From Apoderus coryli (taxonomy: Eukaryota; Arthropoda; Insecta; Coleoptera; Attelabidae), in the NCBI GenBank assembly GCA_911728435.2, contig OU452199.1, forward strand, positions 22,082,860 to 22,146,859: a stretch of 64,000 bases of DNA. Reading direction: 5' to 3'. The notes beneath the pieces are model-generated. The model saw only the letters and a list, made by a program, of their open reading frames with translations, was not told the origin of the DNA and ran no database searches. Both the position numbers and the translations under genes were made by a program. Shown in pieces: positions 1 to 11,064 of the stretch (positions are counted from its first letter, which is position 1; every line of letters starts with the position of its first letter).

Positions 1-179
1 CGTTATTAAAACGGTTCTAAAATACGTTAATAATACGATTACACAAACGTTAATTCTTAGCTTTTAAAAAACGCCAAATGCATGTATTAGATATACATGC
101 ATTTATCGTTTTCTAAAAGCTAATAATTAACGTTTGTGTAATCGTATTAATTACGGAATTTAGTAACGTTTAAATAACG
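1..179. repeat. imperfect palindrome (foldback element), cut by the window edge
   Basis: The two halves are reverse complements around a centre near base 90. The inner arms (about 31-73 and 107-150) match at nearly every base, and the outer arms (1-30 and 150-179) match less well. The centre is itself a small palindrome around ATGCATGTAT. This structure fits a foldback or MITE-type repeat. No coding sequence is present, and the true left end lies outside the window. Confidence 0.75.
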
Positions 180-1756
180 TTTGATTTCACGTTATTTAAT
201 GTTGCTTGTATATATTTTTGTAACGTGAAATATACTCGTACGTTGATAAAATGTATCGAATAAATCAATAAAACTACCAGATTTCCATTGTTGGGTTGGT
301 ACAAAAGTTTGATGAAAAAATAATGCCCTTTTTCTTAAATAGTTAAACCAAAAAATATAAACATTTGGGTGTTTTTTAATATTAAATATTGTGGTCAAAT
401 ATAACTTAACAATTATACGATACAACAATGCACATTTCGGCCAACTATGCCGCTTTCGCCGAAACTTACGTTGTATCGAATACTTTTGTAATTTCTTTTT
501 GACAATATTTTATATAAAAATATTGAATAACACAAAAAAACAAACGGATTTTTTATTTGTTTTTAATATATTTACAACCAACAATCCAACTTTTTGGTTT
601 AACGATTTAGGATATTGGAGACATACTTTTAGCATCGAACCTTGTCCGTTACTTTATTAGGATAAAAACAGTTTACATTTTTTGTTGTATATAATTATAA
701 CAAAATGTTTTAGAATCATCACTATTGTAAAATGTAAGATAATAAATTGTCTATAAATATGTAATTTATTCTAAACATAGGAACATTTTTGTAATAACAA
801 ATAGAAAGTTAAATTAAGCAACAAATAATTCGTTCATATATTAAGAAGAATAAAATACAAAATTATGCTTAAATTTTGACTACTTCTTAACCGCTTACGA
901 ATTTTAATTAATTTAAAAAATCAATAAATCTTAAATCTAATACATAAATAATGCTTGCAAATCATTTTTCTGGTGCACGGGAAAGTTCAATTTGACTGCT
1001 GCTAGATGCGTATAGATATTTCATACATTTTTAAGCAAAAGTAAAAGATTTTTACTTTTAATCTAAAATTATATTTTCTGAGTGCAAAAAACCTAACACC
1101 CAGTAAATTCATTGCATTGTAATTTGACAATTTTAAATAAGTTTATTTCCTGTGAATTTTTTCAAATTTTAGGTATATTCTAATTTTTATTAGTGTTCTA
1201 AAAGCAAAATATCGAGTGGTGTGGCTGGCTGATGAGTACAAACGAGTACGATATATGCGTATATAGTAGTCTCTACTAGATATTTTGAAACAACAAACTT
1301 GAATAATTCAATAGTAAGTAAAGTGTGTTTTATTTTTTTCTCTTAAATACTTTAAAAGTGTTAATAATAATGATAAGAATCCAACTACTTAGTATGTAAA
1401 TCAAATGTGCTATTTAAAAAATTAAAATAAGCTTGGTACGCGTTGTTTTTATGGTATACCCTGTAAACTTATTTTAAAAAATATGGACTTTGGTAGGACG
1501 CATAATATTTATTTATAACATTTTTCTGCAAATATGGTGGCAAATAATGCGTAAATGGATCTTAACGCACTAATTTTATACCCTGTGTAAATATCAAATA
1601 TGTTTAAGCCGTTTTAGTATCTTAATAAAATTTTGCCGTTTTCTATCTTATTGACTTGATTACTTATTACTTACCTAAAATAGTGCTCATAAGTGTCAAT
1701 TTTGTTGAAGCGACCTTTACAGTTGAAATTAATTCCATTGGTTGGTCATTAAAAAC
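180..1756. other. AT-rich stretch without a recognisable gene
   Basis: Both strands hold only short, AT-driven open frames with no recognisable protein motif. I see no RNA gene. A CTGATGA word near 1228 was considered as a ribozyme core and rejected because the downstream GAAA is missing. Confidence 0.6.
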
Positions 1757-1850
1757 GTCATAATTCTTCTAGAAACTTCCTCAGTTAATTTCTAATAGTT
1801 ATAAACTTCTTAAATCTTTTTTAACTAGTTGTAGCACTTTATTTTTATTA
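1757..1850 (+). repeat. copy 1 of a ~118-bp repeat (others at 6330 and 6448)
   Basis: The stretch from CATAATTCTTCTAGAA to GCACTTTATTTTTATTATA is closely matched by the two adjacent copies at 6330-6562. Copy 1 abuts the 3' tail of the non-LTR element J1, so J1 appears to have landed inside a pre-existing repeat array. Confidence 0.65.
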
Positions 1851-2221
1851 TAATAATAATAATAAAAGACTTTATTGTAAAAATATAATATTTTACAAAA
1901 GGCGAAGTTGAAGCTGCAGCTTCCTCACTTAACCTAACTAAAACTATAAAGAAACATTTATAAATCAATCATTAACACCCAAATGAAAACAATTTTGATA
2001 TGCAAATAAATATCATTCAACACAATACCACTCAAATGCTCAGTAATACAATAACTAAAGAAAAATAAATAGAAAAAAAAAAGAAGAAATATATGTCAGT
2101 ATGACATTAACAACTTATACTCCAAATCATAAACCTCTTTAAGTAAGCAAGTCGGTTATATTATTTTTTTACAAAGGTCTTAAACCGTTCACCAGACATG
2201 CTTTTAGAATGCAACGGCAAC

Positions 2222-4210
2222 TTATTGCAACTTATTGTAAACTTTACAAACATTGTAAGAAAATGATCTTTCGAACATTGCTGAAGAATGAGGCGGCATT
2301 GAAACATTCATTGTATGTCGTATATTCACATCATGTAAACATCCCCGGAATTTTAGCTTTTCATACAAATACCCAGGCTTCTTAGCATGTATGACTTTGT
2401 TATATAGCACCAAACAATGTAGAGTCCTCCTTTCATTCATTCTCATCCATCCAAGCTGTTGAAGCCGTTCACTCACTCCATGTTCCCTCCCCCTAATCCC
2501 ACACACAAGACGAACACAAGAGTTCTGCATTCGCTGCACTCTGTTCTCGTCCACCCTTGTAAGACAAGCACCATATACAACGTCTCCAAAGTTAAAGTGA
2601 GAGAGAACAAGTGCATCACACAACATTTTCTTAGTAGAAATGTTCAATAATTTGCGATTACTATAAATAAGTTTCAGATTCATAAATGCTCGCTTAACAC
2701 ATTGACTAATATGATCTGAAAAACGCAAAGTCGTATCTAGCAACAAACCTAAATTTTTAGCACAATTTTTATTGACTAGCGGTATATTGTCAACGCGAAC
2801 TTCCATAATATCCAAGTAATCATTTTTATGGGAGTTTCCAAACCATAAAAGCACTGATTTCTGAGGATTGATCTCAAGACCATGCTTATGAGATGTTTCA
2901 ACCAATGATGTTAAATCCTGGTTTAGTTTTGTTATTGTTTCTAAGGTTTTACTTGGTGGGAAGGACACATATACTTGTGTATCATCGGCATAAACATGCG
3001 CATCACAGTGTTTAATGTGTTTTAATAATTGTGACGTGTATAAGCAGAACAAAACTGGCCCTAAAATTGACCCTTGCGGTACCCCATTTTCCAATTGCTT
3101 CAAACCCGAATTTTTTCCAGATAGTGAAACACTTTGACTTCTTTCAAGCAAATAACTGCGAATCAGAGTTTTAGCAGACCCACTAAATCCCAGGTAACCG
3201 AGAATTGAGAGAAGAAGGTTATGATTTATGCGATCGAATGCCTTAGTATAGTCCAGGAGGACCAAAGCAGTAAGCTGTTGTTTATCTATAGCTTTAAAAA
3301 TGTCATCTGTAACTTTAAGTAAAGCTGTATTACAACTGTGATTCGATCGAAAGCCAGATTGGGTTTCTGGAAGTAAACTGTGATTATCTATGTATCCCTT
3401 TATTTGATCATTTAAAATACGCTCTATAATTTTGCTAATAGCAGGTAATATACTTATCGGACGGAGTTCTTTATAGTTAGACGGAGATCTAACTTTTGGT
3501 AGGGGAATTACTTTACTGGTTTTCCAGGGTGTTGGATATTTATTCGTCTCTATGCAATAATTAACCAAGTGAAGAAGCACTGGCAATATATGTGGACAAC
3601 TGCGACGTAGCATATCTATGCTAATCCGATCGTTAGCCACTGCATCTGATTTTATTGAGTTTAGAGCTATAAGTATTTCATCCATGTCAACCATTTGAAA
3701 GCAGAAATCATCAGCATTGTTTTGAATGCGATTGTTCTTGTAAAAATTTTGTGTATCACCATCTGGTGGAATAATGGGTATATTTGCAAAATATTCGTTA
3801 ATTTTTTCTACATCCTGCAATTGTTCAGGTATTACATTTTTATTTCCTTGGTATACCCCCATATCCCTTAAAAGCTTCCAATTGTGCCGAGAGTTATTGA
3901 ATTGTATTTGATTTGCAAGGTATTCTTTTTTTAGTCGAACAATTTCCGACGAACAGAGATTTCGAAGTTGCCTATATATTTCCCAATTTTCAGCAGTTCG
4001 TTGTTTTTTATATTTACTTAAACATTTATTTCTATACCTCTGAAGTTCCTTTAATTCATTTGACAACCACGGGGATTTCGGTTTAGTTATTCGAACAGTT
4101 CTAACAGGCGCATGACGATCAAACAATTCTAGTAAGTATTTATTAAACATCAGTACTTTTTCGTCAATATCATTTAGATAAAAAATATTAAAAAAAGGTG
4201 TATTAACCAA
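2222..4210 (-). pseudogene. J1 ORF2, reverse transcriptase part
   Basis: A 662-residue open stretch corresponds to the RT half of a non-LTR ORF2. RT blocks in order include SPWLSNELKEL (linker before RT), YKELRPISILPAISKI, GFRSNHSCNTALL, LLDYTKAFDRINH (motif A, first catalytic Asp), NGVPQGSILGPVLF (motif B) and HVYADDTQVYV (motif C, both Asp kept), then the thumb-like C-terminal part ending in NKLQ. The catalytic residues look intact. It is separated from its endonuclease by a frame break between 4211 and 4250, so it cannot make a fused ORF2 as it stands. In the cell such an enzyme primes cDNA synthesis at nicked chromosomal DNA. Confidence 0.9.
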
Positions 4211-4250
4211 ATCATTATAGAATAAATCCTGATTAAAATATCGAAAACTT

Positions 4251-4955
4251 CTATATGTATAGAAAAATGGTTTTGGTTTTTTTGCGCATTAAAAGTCTAA
4301 ATTTACAGTGGACTGGCAAATGATCGGAAAATACATTTAACCGGTCTACATTTGCCTCAATAAAACAATTCGAATCTGAACATATAATAAGGTCGATGAG
4401 CGTAGCACTGCCAGATCCGTATCTGGTGGGTTCGTCGACAACCTGTTTTAAGTTAAAATTTTCTATAATAGATAAAAATCTTTTTGTGTTGCTGCACGTT
4501 AAATTTAAAACATTAATATTGAAATCCCCGATACATACGAAATTATCACATTCAACCAAAGCTCTACATATGTTTGATTCGAATTCATTGTTAAAATCAA
4601 CAATATCTGTAAAACCCGGAGTTCTGTACACAACTCCGAGAATGTTTTTTACATTGTTTATTTTGAACTCAATCCAAATTTGTTCTGAAAAATTTGTTTC
4701 AAAATCTAATATTTCTTTATATGTGATTGAAGACCTTATGTATATCAGAACGCCGCCCCCTCTACCATGTTGCCGATCATGTCTTACTATTCGATAACCC
4801 GCGATGTGTATGCCAGAATCTGGAACAACGTTTGTTAGCCAAGTCTCAGAGACGCCGACAATATCAATATTATTTTGAGTAACATATGTCTTAAAATTAA
4901 TAAATTCAGGTAACAGTGATCTGATATTAAGATGTACAATTTGTAAATTATCCAT
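4251..4955 (-). pseudogene. J1 ORF2, apurinic-like endonuclease part
   Basis: This 234-residue frame starts at an ATG (MDNLQIVHLNIRSL) and shows the APE-type endonuclease blocks in order: HLNIRSL, VGVSETWLT (catalytic Glu), GRGGGVLIYI, YRTPG, CIGDFNINVL, LIDLIICS and FSDHLPVHC (C-terminal Asp-His). The N-terminus looks authentic for ORF2. The frame breaks just before the RT part; the tail after HCKFRLLMRKK is out of frame and not part of the ancestral protein. In the element family this domain nicks target DNA. Confidence 0.88.
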
Positions 4956-5027
4956 TTTAAAAGAAATTCAATTAATAACTAAATTATAATGATAAACTTA
5001 AAAAACAAAAAGAAGAAGAATGGTATA

Positions 5028-6012
5028 TTACATACTTGATTCAATCAAAGATTCTACCTGAGAGGCTGATCTAATACGAACAATATTGTCACCATCATTC
5101 TTTCTTACAAACACTTGCACCCCTTTGCACCAAACGTACTTAAAACCAGCTTGCTTAAGTCTCCTCGCATCCTTGAACAGCACTCGAACAAACCTTGGCA
5201 GGTCTTCGTTAATAAAAATGTTCCTCTTAGTGTCAGACTGAATTCCACATAAGTGAGTATCCAGGCGCTTTCGTTTTTTTTTGCAACAAAACATTGTTCC
5301 GTTTTTCGCTGTCTGTAAACGTTACCAATACATTTTTTCTCGGGTATCTACCCGGCAAAGCCCGAACATGATACTCTTCTTCCTTTATTTCAACATCCAG
5401 TTGTGTAAGTATTTTCTTAACGTCCGATTTCGCGTTTTTATCCCCATCCAAACCAACTACCACAATATTGCCGTTCCTGACTTCCGTATCCGCAGTCGCA
5501 GCCACCTGTTGGAATTCATGCACCTGCTTTTCCAGATCTGAAACACGACCAGTCAAGGCCAGCTGCTCTTTCTTAAGTTTCTTATTATCCTTAACAATGT
5601 GCTGTATCGTCGATTTCAAGTCCTCAACCATTGATCCAGTATAGGTTATCGAGTTCTTAAGCTCTTCAAACATACTTCTCATTGCTTTCAAAAGTTCTCT
5701 GTTACTAGGACTTTTTATTGTAAATATACTCTCAAAGTTTTGAGACATTCTATGAGAAGTTCTTGGTGTTTGTCGTTCAGAGATTTCGTCCGCTGATTGC
5801 TGTTCTTCTGACTCGGATTCCTCCACACAATCACTGCAGACCCAACTTCTCAAATGTTTGGCCTTTTCAAGTAGTCTGAATTCAGCATCAGTAATTCCAG
5901 AGCAAGATTTATGATACCAACGTTTGCATTGTCCGTTGCATTGAATTTTAATATTAGTCTTAATTACCTGGTTGCATGCGGCACAAAGAAGCGAAATCTT
6001 TTTTCCAGCCAT
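5028..6012 (-). pseudogene. J1 ORF1, PHD-like finger protein, one frameshift
   Basis: The ATG at 6012 begins MAGKKISLLCAACNQV. A PHD-like zinc finger follows (CAAC, CNGQC, WYHKSC, WVCSDC), then a predicted coiled coil around VEDLKSTIQHIVKDNKKL, then an RRM-like stretch (NIVVVGL). The frame is lost near 5280 in a run of eight T (minus-strand A) and continues in the next frame as RKRLDTHLCGIQ through FINEDLPRFV. Homopolymer slippage is the simplest explanation. ORF1 proteins of this group bind element RNA. An ATG was preferred over the GTG nine bases upstream. Confidence 0.8.
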
Positions 6013-6329
6013 CGTACGCACAAAACTTTACAGACCGGCCCTGCTCAATTTCACCCACGCGCTTTATCTTATCATTTAAAATATATCAGCCTTTATTTAT
6101 GTGGACAAATTTAATTTCGATTTATTTATATTAATATTTATTGAGTTTAGGACAGTTTCGCAATCCGACTATAATAGTGAGAATATTCAAGAGAATCACT
6201 GTTTTTAACACTATCGATGAGCACAAAAATCAAAATTTTTGGTTAAAATTTACCGGACTTATTCTTAAATTCATCTGGAGCGTCAACAAACGTATTTCTA
6301 TGTACGAAATAAATTTCTCTAAATATGCG

Positions 6330-6562
6330 CACTATCTTCATAATTCTTCTAGAATACCTCAATACCGAACATCACTTAATTTTTAATACTATTAAACTTC
6401 TTAAATCTTTTTAAACTAATCGTAACACTTTATTTTTATTATATAGGCACTATCTTCATAATTCTTCAAGAATACCTCAATACCGAAAATCACTTAATTT
6501 TTAATAATATTAATCTTCGTAAATCTTTTTTAACTAATTGTAGCACTTTATGTTTATAATAA
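6330..6562 (+). repeat. two tandem copies of the ~118-bp repeat
   Basis: CACTATCTTCATAATTCTTC begins at 6330 and again at 6448, giving a period of 118. The copies differ at about one base in eight. A third, more diverged copy lies at 1757-1850 on the other side of J1. Confidence 0.8.
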
Positions 6563-8428
6563 TCGCACACTCAACAATGATACGTAATTATTCTTCTTTG
6601 CTAACACATTCATTATTTAGCTTGCATGCTTCCACTGCTTTGATGTAATATAGTAAATAGGTATAAAATATAATTCTAATAAATCTTATACCCACGATTT
6701 TACCTAAAACCATTGTTGACAATTGGGGTAGCCCTCGCTTTGGTAAAAAGTAACATTTTCAGTTCGCTGAAACTTCCGGTTGTACCGGATATAAACATCA
6801 ACTTTGTTAGTTTAAATACAATAATCATATTTTTATTATTACTTTTTCAGGTTCTTAATGAAATTTAAATATCATTTTAAGTCTGTCTTACCTATTACAC
6901 TTTAAGAAAAATTTAAATTTTATAAATCAAATGCGTCTACTCCAGAAAATACTTTTATATACAAGTTCGAATCAGCCAGACATGTTTCGGAACTTTACTG
7001 TTCCATCTTCAGTGGCATTAATAAATCTTACAAAGAATTCTTACCTAGTGTCTTAAGTTATAATATGGATTCAAACATGTAGGTATACATACACTTTGTG
7101 GAAAAACTTTTATTTAATAGCAAAAAACATGAGGTCAGTCGATAAAATTTTTCGAAAACAAATTGGTTATAGGTACTACTTATTATGTAAATAGCAAATT
7201 TCTGTAATACACCATTTAATGTGGAATGTTTCGTTTTGTAAATCAATTCAATAAAGAAAAATTCTTGAAAATACACTTATGTTGTTGTTTGACTTTAATC
7301 AAATTCAAAAAAGTGTGTGTTAAAATTTATAAATTTCTGGAAACCCTGAAAGTATACGTAGCTATTATAAAAAATAATAATTACATTATATTATATATCT
7401 CTATATCTCCTATAGTATGAGAAGAAATTCTCACTTTGGCATCACTGTTAAAAAAAACTATATTAAGATTTAATTCACAAACAAACATTACGACCTTCAC
7501 ATACGTTTTCGGCCAATTATATGCTTTATAATTTAATGGTGTAACAACAACGTTTAATAAACGGATGAAATGTGTTGAAACTACACAAACAGGTGTTCAT
7601 ATAGCAAAAACAAAAACATTTCTTGTGAATGCTTGGGCCGGTTACTATGTATTTAAGTAGGTATAATACGACTTATTTATAACTTCTTATTCAAGATTGG
7701 AAAAAATATGTTGTAAAACTATTCTGAAATCTGAAACTTACATATTTGATTAAAAAAAAAAAAAAACCCAACAAATCTTTATAAGATTTAATAAACATGT
7801 TAACATATATTTGGCATTATACTCTTGTAAATTTAGAATACCGATAGGTATAGCTAGTTGTAGTAGGAAGTTTTTGATACCACTTTTTTTTCAATTTGTT
7901 ATGTACACTATGTCCAAGATAAGAATGGGATAGTATTGGAATATAGGAAACGTTAGGACTTACAATGTCGGTTAAATTAGAGAAAAGTTGTACAATTGAA
8001 CACACCTTTTAAATGGTGTTTTCAAAAGTAAACTAACTAAATAGGTATATAAGGGATTTACTTACATAGAAAGTGTTTGTTTTACTGTTTCAACTGGTAC
8101 CTACGTAGGTAAATTAAGGTTAAACCTTTATATATTCTAGATTTTTGAAAATACATTTAGGACGTAATAGGTATTCGTTGTTATTTCAATAATTCTAGAT
8201 TTATATCAAACGATTCGTTGATACATTTTTTAAAAGTATTTGAAATCGTAATACCTATCAACGTTTTAAAATTTCCCACTTTAAATATTCCTCGTTTTAA
8301 GAACAAATTCACACGTTCTTCTAATTGTAGGTACATTTGGAATTGTGATATCATACTTTATAAACATTATATAAACGTTTTGAATTTTCCCATATTAAGC
8401 AATACGCATTTTTATGGGATATTTTATA
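6563..8428. other. gene-free AT-rich DNA
   Basis: No protein motif or RNA gene is seen apart from the hammerhead motif at 6975-7016. The short frames here (for example 7058-7276, 7817-8005) have no recognisable content. From about 7550 the word AACGTTT becomes frequent and leads into the repeat zone to the right. Confidence 0.55.
6975..7016 (-). ncRNA. hammerhead ribozyme motif, Penelope-type
   Basis: Read on the minus strand: stem I GCCA, core CTGAAGA, one extra T, stem II GGAAC with loop AGTAAA and GTTCC, core GAAA, then CATGTC (minimal stem III ending in a GUC cleavage triplet) and the matching stem I strand TGGC. All conserved core positions of the CUGANGA...GAAA hammerhead are present. 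The very short stem III is as described for hammerheads of Penelope-like retroelements, which are thought to work as dimers. Activity is inferred, not shown. Confidence 0.72.
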
Positions 8429-8602
8429 CGTTACCTTAACTGTAATTTTCGGATTATCATGAAATTCTTAAAAAACGTCATTTTAACGTTTTCATTGTCG
8501 CCTCTTAAAATTATGCGCTTCTAGTGAACAATTTATAACGTTATTTTAGCTATAAATATGGGATTATTATAAATTACATAAAGAACGTTTTAGAAACGTT
8601 TT
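8429..8602 (+). repeat. degenerate tandem repeat with ACGTT core, period about 110
   Basis: The stretch from TACGTTACCTTAACTG at 8429 is matched by AACGTTATTTTAGCTA near 8538; both run through GGATTAT, a conserved AAATT-A segment and an AAACGT(C/T)-TTTTA-AACGTTT end. The ACGT word stays dense up to about 8840, where R4-A begins. Confidence 0.5.
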
Positions 8603-8867
8603 TAATTTTGACAATGTTTGACACGCGTTTAAAAAACACATAAAACAAACGTTTTTATTTTATGGTTTATTTATAATGCATATACAACGTTACTTAAACA
8701 TAATAAATGCACGTAGTTGTATTTAGATAATAAAAACACGTTCCTATAACGTTTAAACTAAACGGTGTAAAATTAAACTTAAAACGAACCGTCAGTTTTC
8801 TAACTTAAGACCAATTATCAACGACTGACACGTTGAATCCACGTTTCATTTACGTATATGTGTTTAC

Positions 8868-10673
8868 TGGGATGTAACCAAATATATGATCATTTGGACC
8901 GATATAACCTAATCCCTGAAGAACAAAAGGGATGCAGGAAGGGAAGTAGGGGCTGTAAAGAACAATTAACTATTGATACAATTCTAACTGAAGATGCAAA
9001 GAAACGAGATCGAGAACTCTATGTTGCTTATATTGACTATAAAAAGGCCTTCTCCCTATTGTTGGAGACTCTAGGTTTATATAAAATAGACCCTTTAATA
9101 ATTAATTTCCTGAAACACATAATGCTCACTTGGAAAACAAACCTACAGATAAAACAAAATAACATCGGGCAAGTCCATATAAAAAGAGGCATCTTCCAGG
9201 GAGACGCTCTTAGTGCCTTATGGTTCTGCCTAACACTGGCCCCACTCTCCACAATGCTGCATAAGAACAAAACGGGTAACGAATTTGAAAATGGACTGAC
9301 CATTGATCACTTGGAATATATGGATGACATTAAGCTAATATCAGGAACAAAACAAGGACTAGAGCGACTACTGGAGACAACACGGAAATACAGCGACGAC
9401 GCATGTATGGAATTTGGATTGGAAAAATGCAGAATAAGCGCTATGAAAAGGGGCATATGGCAAATTCAGCCAGGATTAGAATTATTAGAATTAAAAACAT
9501 GGAAGAAAACGAATCATATAAATACTTGGGTCTAGATCAAGCTAGGGGAATTCAACATAAAAAAATGAAGCACACTCTAAGAGAAAAGTTTACCATGAGA
9601 ATCAAACACATTTTAAAAACGCAGCTCTCTGGTTCCAACAAGATAAAAGCCATAAATAGTTTCGCCATACCAACAGTTACCTACAGCTTCGGTGTTATAA
9701 AATGGACCAACACAGAATTGCAAGAACTAAACAGGACAGTATACGGGTCAACTTCACCAAATTCAGAGCCAGACATCCAAAGAGCTCTGTTGAAAGATTT
9801 TACATCCCACGAGAAAACGGCGGACGCGGACTAACGGATTTAAAAGAAACACATCAAAAACAACTTCACAGCTTAAGGGACTTCTTTTACAAGAAAGCGC
9901 AGACCTCTGATTACCACAAGGAACTAAATAGGCTAGACAAAAATCTAACGCCTTTAAATTTAGCCAATCGGCAATTTTCACCACTACTTGAGACCACTAC
10001 TAACGAACAGAAAATACAACAATGGAAGTCGAAAGAACTACTGCAATATTGAGCCAAGAGGAAATCGACACAAATCTGTCAAACATGTGGCTTAAGAGGG
10101 GAAACCTATTTGCAGAAACAGAGGGATTTCTCACAACTATCCAGGACCAGGTAATACCTACTCTAAACTATAGAAAATATATCATAAAAGACGGCAATGT
10201 ACACAATGATAAATGCCGACTCGTGCGTGTCAAATCAAATCTGAAACGAGAGAACATATTATATCAAGTTGCACAACGTTAGCACCATCTGAATCTTTAA
10301 AACGGCACGACAACGTCGCAAAAGTTATACATCAGGAACTATGCAAAAATGCCAAAATACTCAAACTGAACCGTACTATAAATATAAACCAGAGCCTGTA
10401 TTGGAGGACGAAAACTATAAAATATACTGGAACCGAACCATTCAGACAGATCACACGATGGAACATAACAGACCAGATATTGTTTATCAAGAAAAAAACA
10501 ACAAAATTACCTACCTAATAGACGTCGCCATACCGGCCGCCCATAACGTTGTTTTGAAACAAAATGAAAAGATCCGAAAATACCTACCTCTAGCCTCCGA
10601 AATAAAAACACTGTGGAAGAAGAATAACGTAAGGATAATACCAATTGTTGTCGGCGCCACTGGAGAAATTTGA
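8868..10673 (+). pseudogene. R4-A polyprotein: RT, CCHC finger, restriction-like endonuclease
   Basis: Pieces in order: RT fingers (QKGCRKGSRGCKEQL), motif A AYIDYKKAF (the usual DSVPHSW that follows is missing, a short internal deletion), motif B KRGIFQGDALSALWFCL, motif C EYMDDIKLI with both Asp kept, the region SFAIPTVTYSFGVIKW, then ETEGFLTTIQDQVIPT, a damaged CCHC finger (DKCRLV..., H and last C disrupted by a frameshift near 10230) and the endonuclease core NRPDIVYQEKNNK...LIDVA ending near GATGEI. At least four frameshifts (about 9480, 9830, 10050, 10280) break it. GC content is low, unlike R4-B next to it. Confidence 0.85.
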
Positions 10674-10851
10674 AAAAAGTTGCTGCAATACTTAAACGAA
10701 TTAAACTTACCAACCAACATATACACACTCCTACAGAGAATCGCCATACTGGGGACATGTCATATTACGCATAAGGTGCTTAATATGGGAACCTGAAAAC
10801 AAATGAATAGAGCAGTTAGAACCTATTTTGACACTTGCACAAAGCCATGTA
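8868..10851 (+). mobile_element. R4-clade non-LTR element R4-A, 5'-truncated
   Basis: Begins abruptly inside the RT domain and runs to a 3' UTR ending at a (AAT)n tract (10852-10875). The RT plus C-terminal CCHC and PD-D/E endonuclease order and the TAA target identify the Dong/R4 group. It is followed immediately by R4-B in the same orientation. Confidence 0.82.
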
Positions 10852-10875
10852 AATAATAATAATAATAATAATAAT
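10852..10875. repeat. (AAT)n tract between R4-A and R4-B
   Basis: Eight trinucleotide units. It serves both as the 3' flank of R4-A and the 5' flank of R4-B, as expected when R4/Dong elements insert into TAA microsatellites. Confidence 0.9.
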
Positions 10876-11064
10876 TTAAGGCAGGGGTACCCACACAACA
10901 TCACAGGGTATTGGGGAGTAGCGCCCCCACCTTCCTAGCCAAAGGGGGAGGAAGCGGATCGACAGCCTTCTCCGAGGCGCTCCCAGGGTGAGAAAACAAC
11001 TACAAATCTCACCCAATGTCGAACGGGTTTTGAGAAGGCCAACCCCCTACTCGAAACCTACTAT

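Larger units (their letters stand above)
1849..6012 (-). mobile_element. non-LTR retrotransposon J1 (CR1/Jockey group), decayed
   Basis: On the minus strand the order is ORF1 (5028-6012), endonuclease (4251-4955), reverse transcriptase (2222-4210), 3' UTR, then a 3' end reading CAATAAAGTC followed by a short ATT-type tail at 1849-1865. All parts are in the normal ORF1-ORF2 order, so this is a near full-length copy. At least two frameshifts inactivate it. The clade inside the CR1/Jockey group is not settled from reading alone. Confidence 0.88.

Noticed and set aside
1226..1256. CTGATGAGTACAAACGAGTA resembling a hammerhead core
   Set aside because: The required GAAA after stem II reads GATA, and no stem I partner was found.
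1849..1865. AAT tract at 1849 as another R4 target site
   Set aside because: The adjacent element J1 is an APE-type non-LTR whose own 3' tail accounts for the repeats.
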